From the NCBI GenBank assembly GCA_039105265.1, contig JAPFFF010000027.1:1178001-1242000 (forward strand): a stretch of 64,000 nucleotides of DNA, in the 5' to 3' direction. The notes beneath the pieces were generated by a model that saw nothing but the letters and a program-made list of their open reading frames with translations, was not told where the DNA came from and did no database searches. Positions 8,486 through 18,382 of this stretch are shown here, in pieces. Position 1 is the first letter of the stretch; the number at the start of each line of letters is the position of its first letter. Both the position numbers and the translations under genes were made by a program. The DNA is from Tritrichomonas musculus. Taxonomy: Eukaryota; Parabasalia; Tritrichomonadida; Tritrichomonadidae.

Positions 8486-11359
8486 TTATTGATTTTGAAT
8501 CAAGTTGCATACATATGGATAAGGAGCTAATTTCTCAGCCAATGCTTGGTGTCCTGGTAAGACTGATCTATAAAATTGGATGATTGTCTGAGTTGAATTT
8601 TCTGGAAAATCATCACGATATCGATCAATCGTCTCAGCAGTTTTCGTTATAAGCGATTCCAAAAACGGTTGTTCTATTCCTGGAATTCCTTGAATCAATG
8701 AAAACATGTAATTCCAAATAACTGAGAGGTTTTCAATATCGCCTTTGATATTGATGCAATCAATCATATTACCAATTACTTGGTCAACAGGAAAAACTCG
8801 TTTTGAAGCAAGTGTGAACAAAAGTGACAATGCGGATAAAGAATCATTGATTCGACTTGAACAAAGTTCGAAAAGTTGTTGAGCATTATATAGAATCGAT
8901 TCATTAATTGTTAGAATTTCCCTCAAAATAGTAAACGGCCATTTAGTAATACAATTTTCAGAAGCTACTAAAAATGTGAATTCAAATAGTTGTGGATCAA
9001 TTTCATTTGGTTGTTGATTCGATTTCAATGATGAAAAAGGAGATAAGCAGACTTCTGTTTCATATTTTGACACTTTTCCTTTTAATGATATAATCAAATT
9101 AAGTAATGCTAAAGAAGGAAAAGTATTTGGTCTTTTTTGAGCAAAACGAGAAAGGAATTTAAGAATGGAATCAAATAAAATATTATCATAATTTGCTAAA
9201 ATTTGTTGATCTTTTTTCTCTGATGTTTGGCAAGGTAGTTCTCTCTTCAAGCCTTTCATTGCTAAATTTAATATTTTAATAATGAATTCATTAGCATTTT
9301 CGTCCATTTCCGATTGATGCTTTAATAGATAAGAAGCAGATTTAAAAGTGGCACGTGCTGCATACTTGTTATTCGATTCAACATTTGATATAAAAGCTGT
9401 TAGGATTTCTGGAGGAATTTGAGATCCATTTAATGCTCTCATTATTGTTATTGATGCATCAGATAGAACATCATTATCCATAGCATCAAATAAATCTTCA
9501 TCAAAATCTGGAGACATGTTTACTAAGCAGCATCCAATTATCGCCAATTTCCATTTTTCACAAGCTGCTGGCCTGAACTTATAAGCTGTATTCAAAAATT
9601 CGATTGCTGATTGAATATTACTAAAAGTATTTCCAGAAAAATCTTCTGTGTCAGGAGCAGCAATTCGGCAAGCATTCAATACAGCCAAATCGATAAAAGG
9701 ATCAATGCCGGCTGATGACATGGCTGCATTTTTAAGTGCGAAAAAGGCGCTATATACTAAATCATCCCTTCCAAGTGATTCAACAAAAAGTCTCATTGAT
9801 TGTTCAATGATTGAGTCGCATTGTTGAGGTGCATATAAAATGAATGAGCTAAGAGCTTCGATAACTCGACTTTGTACTTCTTCATCTGGATCATTCGTAC
9901 AATTGATGATTAAAGGCAAGATAGAAGGTACAAATGGTTCAATCTTTTCTTGTAACTGATGCGCCAATGAGCAGATCACTAATATCATTTCGGCTTTTAT
10001 GTATCCAGAATTTTGTTCAACAGCTTGAACAAAGGATGGAACAACTGGAATCAAAATATTTGAAGATATGCTGTAATCAAATATTATTAATGAAAGTGCT
10101 TTTAAAGTATATATGATGATCAGATCATGCTTCTTTTCTATCAGTGGGAAAATTGTTTTGAATACATCTTCGCAGTTGTATTCAAAAAATTCTATTTTTG
10201 CATTAATAAGGTTAATGAGACATAGAAGTGATATTTCAATTATTGTATGATTATCAACCGCAAATGATTTTAAAATCAGATCTAAAATTGTATTATAAAG
10301 CGATGAAGATGAAATTTTAACGAGGCCATCAATTATATTGTAAGTGATTTCAAGGATTGCATATAATTCTTGAATGTTTTTGGCAGGTGTTGACAAAATA
10401 TGTAAAATTAAGTTAGAGAAGTCTTCAAAACTACACTTTTTTAAACATTTTTGTACAATTCCAGATATAAAATGCGAATCGCCGGATTCATCATAACATT
10501 CATTCGTAAAAAGTGATCCTATTACATCAATTGTTGTTTGTAATAAATATGGAAAATTACCTCGTAAGTCCTTTCCGAATGTTGAAACAAGTTTACGAAT
10601 TGAGATAAAATATATCCTAGGGTTTGACTTTTTCGATAATTCAAGCAAATGAAGAAGAAGTTGGTTTACATCAAAAAAAGTATTTTTGATGTTAAATGAT
10701 TTGTTAATTGATTTTGCTAATTCAGTGTCAGGATTTTCTGAAAAAAGAGCAACATATACATTCATAAAATTAGATAGAACTTCTGAATATTCTTGAGGTA
10801 AAAACGATGATAAAAGTGCAAAAATTCGCGATGAGCAAATAATAATTTGAGCATTATTCGTGCTAATGCTTTTTTGGATCATTGAAATGCAAAAATTAAT
10901 TATTTCTTGATTTATTTTTTCTGGGGTTTTAATATTGTATTCAAGAAGGTATAAAACAACTTTTAATGTAGATTCAGAAATTGACTGATCTATAAAATTA
11001 ACTAATTCAGTCCATGTCCAACTTTGACTTTGTAGAATAGGTTGCAAGCAATCAGCAATCAAATTGGAAATTTGGACATCGTATTGATATTTTTGGAAAG
11101 CAAACAATAACTGCTGTTTAATTGATTCACCATCCTGGGTTCCTAAAAATTTTGTGCACCAATGAGTTTTCATCATTTTTAAAAGTGATATTGAAGCAAG
11201 TTTTATAATATTACTATTATCAACCTCATTAATTATTTGAATTATAAGAAAAATATTAGAAGGGTTCTGATAAATTAATAAAAGTTGTTGAGTTGCATTT
11301 CTAATTGTTTCTGTATCTTGGATTGAGATTTGTTGATAATAATTACAAATTTCTTCCAT
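8486..11359 (-). CDS. Importin-beta family karyopherin
   Basis: The 957-residue protein is built almost wholly of HEAT-like helical pairs. The N-terminal 100 residues (ETIRNATQQLLLIYQNPSNI...KLASISLLKMMKTHW) match the importin-beta N-terminal domain, the Ran-binding part, where the pattern 'ATQQLL...P' followed by a run of helices ending in HW is typical. Central HEAT repeats (DPDEEVQSRVIEALSSF) are also standard. The family carries proteins through nuclear pores under Ran-GTP control. The length agrees with importin-4/5-type receptors (about 1,000-1,100 residues), but no subfamily can be fixed by eye. An initiator lies 14 bases before the ATG. Confidence 0.8.
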   Translation of the reverse strand: MEEICNYYQQISIQDTETIRNATQQLLLIYQNPSNIFLIIQIINEVDNSNIIKLASISLLKMMKTHWCTKFLGTQDGESIKQQLLFAFQKYQYDVQISNLIADCLQPILQSQSWTWTELVNFIDQSISESTLKVVLYLLEYNIKTPEKINQEIINFCISMIQKSISTNNAQIIICSSRIFALLSSFLPQEYSEVLSNFMNVYVALFSENPDTELAKSINKSFNIKNTFFDVNQLLLHLLELSKKSNPRIYFISIRKLVSTFGKDLRGNFPYLLQTTIDVIGSLFTNECYDESGDSHFISGIVQKCLKKCSFEDFSNLILHILSTPAKNIQELYAILEITYNIIDGLVKISSSSLYNTILDLILKSFAVDNHTIIEISLLCLINLINAKIEFFEYNCEDVFKTIFPLIEKKHDLIIIYTLKALSLIIFDYSISSNILIPVVPSFVQAVEQNSGYIKAEMILVICSLAHQLQEKIEPFVPSILPLIINCTNDPDEEVQSRVIEALSSFILYAPQQCDSIIEQSMRLFVESLGRDDLVYSAFFALKNAAMSSAGIDPFIDLAVLNACRIAAPDTEDFSGNTFSNIQSAIEFLNTAYKFRPAACEKWKLAIIGCCLVNMSPDFDEDLFDAMDNDVLSDASITIMRALNGSQIPPEILTAFISNVESNNKYAARATFKSASYLLKHQSEMDENANEFIIKILNLAMKGLKRELPCQTSEKKDQQILANYDNILFDSILKFLSRFAQKRPNTFPSLALLNLIISLKGKVSKYETEVCLSPFSSLKSNQQPNEIDPQLFEFTFLVASENCITKWPFTILREILTINESILYNAQQLFELCSSRINDSLSALSLLFTLASKRVFPVDQVIGNMIDCINIKGDIENLSVIWNYMFSLIQGIPGIEQPFLESLITKTAETIDRYRDDFPENSTQTIIQFYRSVLPGHQALAEKLAPYPYVCNLIQNQ

Positions 11360-11662
11360 TTTGGGTAAAAAATATGAAAATCTTTAATATTGGTCGTTCT
11401 GAGTCAAAATCTGATTTATCATTTGAGAACAGCATATAAATTTTTGTTAATGGTTTTTTAAAAAATTGAAAATATTCAAAATTATTTTATTAAAATATCT
11501 TCTTTAATTTCATTTTATCTTTTTATTTTTTATTTTTATAAATATTTATTTATATTATATTTATTTATTTATTAATAAAAAATTGTTCAAAATGGATTTA
11601 TTATAGATAAACATTAGTAAAATTTTCTTGAAAATTGAGAAAAAAAAAAAACTAGAAAAATT
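11360..11662. other. AT-rich divergent intergenic
   Basis: Separates the minus-strand karyopherin from the plus-strand acetyltransferase. It holds the karyopherin initiator and A/T runs only. Confidence 0.5.
11373..11377 (-). promoter_or_regulatory. Inr initiator of karyopherin gene
   Basis: Minus-strand TCATA ending 14 bases before the ATG at 11359, matching TCA-Y-(T/A). Confidence 0.5.
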
Positions 11663-12154
11663 TTGAATTTGGATCAATCATTTGAAATAGTCCTTGAGGA
11701 TAAACTTGAAAATAGATGGGAAAATTATAAAGACCTCCTTTTAGATGCTGATCCTTCAAAAGAAATGATTGAGAAGTATCTTTTTCAAAGCGACATGTAT
11801 ATTATGAAAGATAAGTTAATTTCAGATCCTTTGAAGAATGTTATTGCTGAAGCAGTCGTTTCAAAAATAAGTGATCAATTGGTTGAGATTAAAAACATTG
11901 CTGTTTCAAAACTTTATCAAGGAAAAGGATATGGCAAAGCTTTCATTGACTGGATATGCTCTTATTACAAATCTAATTTCAAAATTAAATTAATAAAAGT
12001 TGGTACAAGCGAATATGGGCAAGGATTTTACCAAAAATGTGGATTTAAATATTCATACAAAATTGAAAATTTTTTCATCCATAACTATCAAGATCCCATT
12101 TTTGAAAATGGTAAGCAAGTGAAGCATATGTATTATTTAGCAAAAGAGTTGTAA
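11663..12154 (+). CDS. GNAT-family N-acetyltransferase
   Basis: About 163 residues are open from 11663. The acetyl-CoA-binding motif A is clear: VEIKNIAVSKLYQGKGYGKAF, with the Q/R-x-x-G-x-G/A loop as QGKGYG. It is followed by KVGTSEYGQGFYQKCGFKYSYK (motif B, broken here by one residue class only). The family moves acetyl from acetyl-CoA to an amine; the substrate is unknown. The whole protein resembles bacterial single-domain GNATs with the ending 'IKNFF..NY..PI.E.G', so transfer from bacteria is plausible. Oddly, the domain begins at a TTG (11663) with no ATG in frame before it; the first in-frame ATG (about 11767) would remove the first beta strand. Either the start was lost, TTG is used, or the gene starts late. 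A TAAA overlaps the stop. Confidence 0.7.
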   Translation: MNLDQSFEIVLEDKLENRWENYKDLLLDADPSKEMIEKYLFQSDMYIMKDKLISDPLKNVIAEAVVSKISDQLVEIKNIAVSKLYQGKGYGKAFIDWICSYYKSNFKIKLIKVGTSEYGQGFYQKCGFKYSYKIENFFIHNYQDPIFENGKQVKHMYYLAKEL

Positions 12155-12225
12155 AATTTTAAATTTTATAAATAAAATATATGTTATATTTAAATTTTGG
12201 TTTTTAGTTGATTCTAAGTTTAAGC

Positions 12226-14262
12226 TTATTGTGGTGCATCTGTAGCAAGAGCAATTTTGAGTGGAAGTCCAATCTTCCTCTTTCCAGATGGAATCAAGAA
12301 AGTCATAGCAGGTTGGCCATCGTGTGCTTCTTCATCAATGATGATTTCACCTCTTCTTTCGAGTTGGTATAAAGATCCTTTCTTTGCGCCTTCTATTGAT
12401 TTGTCACAATAAATGAGAGTGTCAGCCCATGGAATATCTGATAAGCAATCAATAACGTCTTGATCTTCACCAAGTTGCTTCACTTTTAAGAGATGGTTCC
12501 ATTCTCTCATTTGGATCTTAGTATTCTTTTCTGGATGGATCCAGTTGATCTTGATTGTTTTCTTGTAATCGTGATCGTCAACAGCGTGTGAGTCAATTGA
12601 TTTGATTTTGTCTCCTTCTTTATTGATCTTGTCAACGATGACGTTTGTCCAATTCAATAAAGTAACCTTTTCACCTTCTTTGAGACGAATTGCGTCATCT
12701 TCTGGAATCCAAAGGACAGGGCCTGTGTAAAGAGTTCTCTTGGTGTTTTTGTCACTTGGAAGAACTTGTGCAGTTGTTTCGCCTTCAGTGGCTCCAGCAA
12801 CATTTAATACAACTTTTTCTTCATCTGAAACGTTCATAACACGATGGCAAACTGGTAAAATTTCTTCACGGTTGAGAGACCAAATCTTGTCCCAATCATG
12901 AAGGTTTTGGTTACGAGAAGCGCCTTGATCCTTGCAGAATTTTCTAAGGGTGGCTGGTTGGAGACCACGACGACGAAGACCACGGATTGTTGGGAAACGT
13001 GGATCATCCCAACCACTGGCCTTTCCATTTTCAACAAGACGACGAAGATAACGTTTTCCAAGAACGGTGTAATTGAATGACAAACGAGAGAAGGAAACAA
13101 TTTCAACTGGTCTAAGGCCAAGAGCTTGGATGAACCATCTATATTGATGATCACGATCAGTGTATTCCCAAGATCTCATTGCGTGAGTAATTCCATTCTT
13201 TGAATCAACAATTGGGCAGCAAAGATCGTAAGTTGGGAAAACTGGTCCTTGTCCTGGATGTGGGTGTTCAACTTTAACACATCTTGCAATAACAGGATCT
13301 CTCATGCATCCATTTTGTGATTTATAATCGATTTTAGCCCTAGCAACGCATTGGAAACCTTTTTCTGTTCCCTTTAACATTTCGTCGAAGAGTTGAAGAC
13401 TCTTTTCAGCAGGATTGTTTCTGTTTGCAGAAGGTTGAAGCTTAATTCTTTGTTGTTTAATCTCTTCGAAAGGAGTGTCATCGACATAAGCCAAATCTTT
13501 TTGAATCATTTCTTTGATTGTGTCAAGAATCATGGGAACCATATCTGATGTTCTTTCAAATCTATCTGGATGAATGTCGAGCAATTTTGAATCTTCAAGG
13601 ATCTTCTCTTCAAAATCTTTGTTTTCATTCTTTGGATTTGTATCATCGAATCTAAGGACAAAAGTTCCATTATGTTTCCTTGCAAAATCTTCAGATGCAA
13701 GAGCAGCTTTAGCATGTCCAATATGAAGATATCCACTTGGTTCTGGTGCAAAACGTGTGCAAACATTCTCTAATTTACCTTTGGATTTCTTGCCTGATCC
13801 TTGTTGAGGAGCATCACCTTCTGGTTGTTTATGGCTTCCAAGGTAACGTTTAACGCGTGGTTGCTGGCTAACTAAATCAGCCCAACGTTTGATACGGAAT
13901 AAAGAATCATTAACATGATGAATAGCTGAGAAAACAGCAATATCTGCAAGTGTGAACACATTTCCAACAAGATATGTTCTAAATGAGAGATAGCTGTTGA
14001 TTGGTCCATATTGATAGTTTGGATATTCGTTAACGATTTTATCGATTTCTTCACGAAGAGGTTCTGGGTAAATTTCAAGATTAAATGCTCTGCAGAGATA
14101 AAGAGCAACAGCAACATCACCGGTTTCGCTCTCAGATTCTGAAATTTTGAGTGTGACTTGTTGAACATCTGCAGTCTTTGACTTAACTCCAGATGATTGA
14201 GCATAATAGAACACGATTGAAACGAGTTCTGCGGGATCGTTTTTAGGAAGAAGTAATTCCAT
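12226..14262 (-). CDS. Glutamyl-tRNA synthetase, cytosolic type
   Basis: The 678-residue enzyme joins glutamate to tRNA-Glu. A GST-like N-terminal domain (about 1-150), used in eukaryotes to dock into synthetase complexes, is followed by a lysine-rich linker and the class I catalytic core. The ATP-binding HIGH motif is intact (PSGYLHIGHAK, residue about 181). The block PTYDLCCPIVDSKNG..HAMRS.EYTDRDHQY is diagnostic for GluRS against GlnRS. The KMSKS counterpart is VLGKRYL near residue 400, where most homologues have VLSKR. The C-terminal beta-barrel anticodon-binding region is present (WIPEDDAIRLKEGEKVTLLNW). Length is close to yeast and animal cytosolic GluRS cores. A minus-strand initiator lies 9 bases before the ATG. 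Confidence 0.95.
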   Translation of the reverse strand: MELLLPKNDPAELVSIVFYYAQSSGVKSKTADVQQVTLKISESESETGDVAVALYLCRAFNLEIYPEPLREEIDKIVNEYPNYQYGPINSYLSFRTYLVGNVFTLADIAVFSAIHHVNDSLFRIKRWADLVSQQPRVKRYLGSHKQPEGDAPQQGSGKKSKGKLENVCTRFAPEPSGYLHIGHAKAALASEDFARKHNGTFVLRFDDTNPKNENKDFEEKILEDSKLLDIHPDRFERTSDMVPMILDTIKEMIQKDLAYVDDTPFEEIKQQRIKLQPSANRNNPAEKSLQLFDEMLKGTEKGFQCVARAKIDYKSQNGCMRDPVIARCVKVEHPHPGQGPVFPTYDLCCPIVDSKNGITHAMRSWEYTDRDHQYRWFIQALGLRPVEIVSFSRLSFNYTVLGKRYLRRLVENGKASGWDDPRFPTIRGLRRRGLQPATLRKFCKDQGASRNQNLHDWDKIWSLNREEILPVCHRVMNVSDEEKVVLNVAGATEGETTAQVLPSDKNTKRTLYTGPVLWIPEDDAIRLKEGEKVTLLNWTNVIVDKINKEGDKIKSIDSHAVDDHDYKKTIKINWIHPEKNTKIQMREWNHLLKVKQLGEDQDVIDCLSDIPWADTLIYCDKSIEGAKKGSLYQLERRGEIIIDEEAHDGQPAMTFLIPSGKRKIGLPLKIALATDAPQ

Positions 14263-14270
14263 TATATAAA

Positions 14271-14275
14271 AGTGA
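14271..14275 (-). promoter_or_regulatory. Inr initiator of GluRS gene
   Basis: Minus-strand TCACT (within TTTCACTTTTATATA) just upstream of the GluRS ATG at 14262, matching TCA-Y-(T/A). Confidence 0.6.
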
Positions 14276-14494
14276 AATCATGGCCGATATTAACTTTTTG
14301 AGAATCATTCCTGCCAAGCATAATCATTCAAATATTTGAATAATAATGGTATTTAATGGGGAGGTGAAAAAAAAAAAAGATCAGGATTTATATATTTTAT
14401 TATGGTTCGAGATTAGTGCACATTTTTTTCATCTTTTAGTGCATGAACGTTCAACTTATTAATAAAAAATATTTCTTTTCCAAATCCTTTTGAC

Positions 14495-14975
14495 TAGACT
14501 TGTTATTTTGAGAATCGATATCAAAAACGTCACTTTTTTACATCTGATACTCGATTATCAGTTTTAAAATCTGATATCGAGATTATCGATTATCAAGATA
14601 TCAGATATGAAATGTGATATGAAAGTAATTGTAAACTTGATATCAATTACCAAGATCTCGAGATCTCAAACAGATTTATCTTTTTTTATAATTGGTATTT
14701 GTGATTTTATTATATCTAAAAATAAATAATAGAATGAATTGATGTTTATTTTAAGCTTAAAATCAAAAAAAAATACATTCTTTTTTATGAAATATTCTAG
14801 AATGAATTACGATCATATATTTATCAAAAAGTTTGATTGAAAATTCTGATATCAAAAGCTGAGAAAATAAATTCTCGATCTCTGAAATCGATCTCGAGAA
14901 TCTGCGTATATTTATGTATCGATATCAAAAAGTCAATCAATTATCGATCTCGAGAATCGGAGAATAACAAGTCTA
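14495..14975. mobile_element. TA-flanked MITE with palindromic interior
   Basis: Ends match as inverted repeats: TAGACTTGTTATT on the left (14495-14507) and its reverse complement on the right (14963-14975). The outer TA on each side is the likely target duplication, so the element is about 477 bp. The interior is full of GATATC, ATCGAT and CTCGAG palindromes and can pair over much of its length. It has no coding capacity. TA duplication suggests mobilisation by a Tc1/mariner-type transposase, but its ends differ from the Tc1 element at 15912. Confidence 0.7.
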
Positions 14976-15041
14976 CTTTTGACGAGCAAAGTATGTTAAT
15001 TAAATCAATTTTTTGATATAAATTATTTATATTTAAAGGAA

Positions 15042-15150
15042 TATATTCCGAAAAAGATGGAATGTTGGTGACTATAAATAATAGAAAACATGTTAAGATG
15101 CACCGATTGATAGCCAAACAATTCCTTCCAGACTATTCAGAAACCAAAAA
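15042..15150 (+). pseudogene. HNH/NUMOD-like endonuclease scrap
   Basis: An open fragment reads GMLVTINNRKHVKMHRLIAKQFLP, like the 'V.VHRLVA.AF.PNP' block that introduces HNH homing-type nucleases. It runs into a poly-A tract at about 15146 and has no start or catalytic HNH. A short relic, function lost. Confidence 0.35.
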
Positions 15151-15224
15151 AAAAAAAAAAAAAAAAAAAGATCAAGTTTATGCATCAAGGTCAGAAATAT
15201 AAAGTATAATTAATTTTTTTTTAT

Positions 15225-15480
15225 TGCTGATGCAACATGATTTATCATTCATGCAGAAATCCTTCTTGCAAAAGATTCTATATTGGTAGTTAATGCTATG
15301 AAACACTCTAAAAGCAGGACTGCCACATCAAAAATCATTTTTGCTTTCTTCATGCTTAAAATGGAGGAGAATTCGTTGGCAAAGATTTTCTAAAGGTCAT
15401 GGAAGATAATAATATTCAATGGACTCATTCGAGACCACACACTCTGTAATGAAAGGCAAAATCGAAAGATGGTAGGAAAC
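15225..15480 (+). mobile_element. Fossil DDE integrase fragment (retrovirus-like/Polinton kin)
   Basis: A short stretch carries the GGEF...F...M.....I.W.HSRPH pattern of the third conserved part of retroviral-type integrases, the enzyme also found in Polinton/Maverick elements that are common in trichomonads. It is broken, with several breaks, and no neighbouring capsid, polymerase or terminal repeats are seen. Old relic. Confidence 0.4.
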
Positions 15481-15909
15481 ATAGGTTTCACAAGATAAAA
15501 TTTATTCAGTTATGAACCAGTAGTAACGATAAGGACTGCTACGGATATAGCATATCCTGCCCCATTGCTTATCCCAAATTCATTCAGGCTACTAAAAATT
15601 AACATTTTGTCATCCTTGACTTAATTTTATTATATACCGGCCACAGTAACGTGACCATATTAAACAGGCAAAAATCATCTAAAATCTATAATTATTTTAT
15701 TGCTAAGTGTTGCACAGTGCATATTAAAATATGACTATAGTATACTGAAAAAGCCCAGTCCAACAGGAATACCCCCGTATAACAAAATAAACCATTCAAT
15801 CTAGGTGACCTTTTTTATTTTGACATTTAGATATACAAACATAAAAAACAGTATAATATCAACAGAAAACAAAAAATATGACTTAAAGTATTATTCATTT
15901 TAATATTAA
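15481..15909. other. Unrecognised spacer before Tc1 element
   Basis: About 430 bases, slightly richer in G+C than the AT-rich deserts. It may be more of the decayed element to its left; nothing is recognisable. Confidence 0.3.
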
Positions 15910-15911
15910 TA

Positions 15912-17319
15912 AACTGAGGCCAAAAACTCAGTAACACCATTGAAAAATATATAAAGTTCTGAAAAAGCAAAAAAAGTGACAAATAAAATTTTATACAAAG
16001 AATTATTTTATACAATGGATCAACAATTGGTTATACAAATATGCAATTCAAGCTTAACAAGAAATGAGAAAATAGCAGCATTAATAGAAAATGGCTATTC
16101 AAGTCGTTTTATTCAACAAACAATTGGATGCGGTCCAAATATTATTTCAACAGTTCGTAAAAGTTTAAATGATTCAGGAGAGCCTCCGGATCAAGCTAAG
16201 ATCGGACGCCCAACAAAAAAAACTCCTGAAGTCAAATCATTGGTTATCCAGCAAACAATTTCAAATCCATACGTATTTGGACGTGATTTAAGTCAACAAA
16301 TTCAACTTTCTAATGATTTTGACGTAAAAAGTGTCGGCAAATCAACCATTAACTCTATCAGACATGACAATCATTTCCAATTTCTCCCATCTGTCAAAGA
16401 GCCTCGCCTTACAGAAGAACAGATTCAAAAAAGGATCAATTTTTGTTATAGTTACTTGCTTCAGAGAGATAATTTCCCAGTAATTGGATTTTCCGACGAA
16501 TCTCGTTTTTCATTATGTTCTGATAAAAATTGGTTATGGAGACAAAGAGGGCAGCATAATGAAAAAGCAATTCAATATAAGAATAAATATGAAGGATCAA
16601 TTATGGTCTGGGGAATGATCGCGCCAAATTATAAACCTGAAATTTTCATTTTTTCAGAATATGAAAATTCAAAGGTATATCAAGACATGTTAAATGAAAA
16701 AAATAATTTAAATGATGCATTAACCTTTTTTACTGGAAATTTTATATTTCAACAGGATGGAGCACGGACACACACAACACCAGATTCTATAGATTCGATA
16801 AGTAACGTTTGTGATCTTATTATCAACTGGCCACCAAATTCGCCAGATCTTAATCCAATCGAAATGATTTGGTCGTTAATGGATAAAACAATTGGTTTTT
16901 TCAATCCACAAAACGAAACAGAATTGATCGATGCTATAAAATATGCTTGGAATGCAATTAAGCTTGACACTATTAATAATTTATGCAACTCATTCACAAG
17001 AAGATGCTTTTTATGCTTAAAGAATAGAGGAAAATGTATTCAGCATGAACTTAGAAAGAAAATTGACTATGATGTTTCACAAGAAGAAATTGATTCTTTA
17101 TTAGAAGAGTTACAAGAAGATGGAATTAAATTTGAAGAAATTGAAATAATTTTACCAAAAATTGAATAAAAAAAATTTTTTTTAAACTTTTTGAGGCGGC
17201 CAAAATCTCAGTAACATTTAGCACACCTTTTTCATAAGAATAAAAAATAATTTCTTTTCAATTGTAAAAAAATACTTTTAAAAAGTTTAGCAAGTGTTAC
17301 TGAGTTTTTGACTTCAGTT
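15912..17319 (+). mobile_element. Complete Tc1-type transposon
   Basis: The element is about 1,408 bp with inverted ends of about 27 bp: left AACTGAGGCCAAAAACTCAG (15912-) and right end reading inward AACTGAAGTCAAAAACTCAG (17319-), two differences. TA lies on both sides (15910-15911 and 17320-17321), the expected target duplication. It holds one uninterrupted transposase. An extra copy of the terminal repeat (GGCCAAAATCTCAGTAACA) sits at 17198-17216 in the left-end orientation, so the right end alone has an inverted pair spaced about 80 bases apart. The near-matching ends and open frame suggest a recent, possibly active copy. Confidence 0.85.
16015..17169 (+). CDS. Tc1-family DD34E transposase
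   Basis: The first ATG (16015) gives 384 residues; the frame is open upstream only through non-ATG codons. The N-terminal helix-turn-helix DNA-binding region (SRFIQQTIGCGPNIISTVRKSL) is followed by a GRPR-like hook (GRPTKK) near residue 60. The catalytic triad is intact: D in GFSDESRFSL, D in FQQDGARTHTT, E in NPIEMIW, with 34 residues between the second D and the E. DD34E assigns it to the Tc1 branch rather than mariner (DD34D). The enzyme cuts and pastes the element at TA sites. A TAAA overlaps the stop. No damage was seen. Confidence 0.9.
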   Translation: MDQQLVIQICNSSLTRNEKIAALIENGYSSRFIQQTIGCGPNIISTVRKSLNDSGEPPDQAKIGRPTKKTPEVKSLVIQQTISNPYVFGRDLSQQIQLSNDFDVKSVGKSTINSIRHDNHFQFLPSVKEPRLTEEQIQKRINFCYSYLLQRDNFPVIGFSDESRFSLCSDKNWLWRQRGQHNEKAIQYKNKYEGSIMVWGMIAPNYKPEIFIFSEYENSKVYQDMLNEKNNLNDALTFFTGNFIFQQDGARTHTTPDSIDSISNVCDLIINWPPNSPDLNPIEMIWSLMDKTIGFFNPQNETELIDAIKYAWNAIKLDTINNLCNSFTRRCFLCLKNRGKCIQHELRKKIDYDVSQEEIDSLLEELQEDGIKFEEIEIILPKIE

Positions 17320-17321
17320 TA

Positions 17322-17949
17322 ATTAATATTAGTAAAAAAAAGAAAAATAATTCTATTTTATTCTTTGAGTATTGAATGACGATTATACAAATAAAGTAAA
17401 AAATAATTATATTAGAGAGGTTATAACTAAATAAAAAAATATGAATAGTTGTAAAAATAAGGTTTCTTTTAGTGAAAAACAAAAATTTGATATATTTTAT
17501 AGCTCATCTAAGAAAAAATTTAAGCAATTATATTTTTGGATTAGACAAAGCATTATTTAACAAGAGTTATTGAGGATTTAGACTATTTGAAGTCTTTGGA
17601 AGTAAGTTGCCTAAGAGATATCTGTAAATTTGAACGCATCTGCTTTGTAGATGTCAATAATTTGAACAATTGGTGTGCTTTTGTCGATATTTAAATGAAA
17701 TTGTAGTCAAATAGGGATAAATAATGCCAAATGTTAGTCGATGCGAAATTTTAAAAAATATTAATCGGCCACATTTGAACCGAAAGTTCTCAAAATATAG
17801 GTTTTAAAAAACATGAAAACATGATTATCTTTGAAAAAATAAATAAATAAAATAAAATAAAATTAATATTTAACTCTATAATTTTATATTAAATATGAAT
17901 ATTTAATAAATAAGCACAGCTTCTTTTATATATTTTTTTATTTTATATG
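17322..17949. other. AT-rich spacer
   Basis: No gene, repeat family or coding signal recognised. Confidence 0.5.
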
Positions 17950-18055
17950 AAAACCCCCGTACCATTTTAGTTTTTCAATGAGATATTTGAATGTAAAAAT
18001 AGCTGCCGGTGAAAAAAGACAGAAAAATAAGGTCAAAAAATGGTACGGGGTTTTT
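17950..18055. repeat. Short palindromic element with CCCCGTACCATTTT ends
   Basis: AAAACCCCCGTACCATTTT at 17950-17968 is answered by AAAATGGTACGGGGTTTTT at 18037-18055, one C fewer on the right. The 68-base middle has no coding pattern. It is probably a miniature transposon; target duplications are not clear. Confidence 0.5.
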
Positions 18056-18380
18056 ACAGTGGACAATATAAATAATTATATATGACTACATATGAATATT
18101 TTTATAGAGATAACCTATAAAAATGGCAAAACAATGGCAAATTTATGTGATTTCAGTGTTAAAATTAGCTCCATCGTTTCCAAATAATTCCATTGCGAGA
18201 TTCATATACGACATTAGTGAGATTGTGTCCAATAAAGTAGAACAAATCGTGGCAGATAATGAAGCTCTATTGTGTTCAATAAAGAAGGGATAATTGTGAT
18301 TACAATGTGATTGAAATGTGAAGAAAATGAGATTTTTACCTGATTAAAACCAAATGACGCTGAACACCACGTTATACAGT
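18056..18380. other. Spacer between two repeat elements
   Basis: A 57-codon open stretch starts at ATG 18124 (MAKQWQIYVISVLKLAPSF...) but resembles nothing I know. No other feature is seen. Confidence 0.3.
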
Positions 18381-18382
18381 TA

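Noticed and set aside
12226-14262. Glutaminyl-tRNA synthetase
   Set aside because: The PTYDLCCPIVDS...EYTDRDHQY block and the GST-like N-terminus are of GluRS type.
18124-18297. 57-codon ATG frame (MAKQWQIYV...)
   Set aside because: No initiator and no similarity I know; too short to claim.
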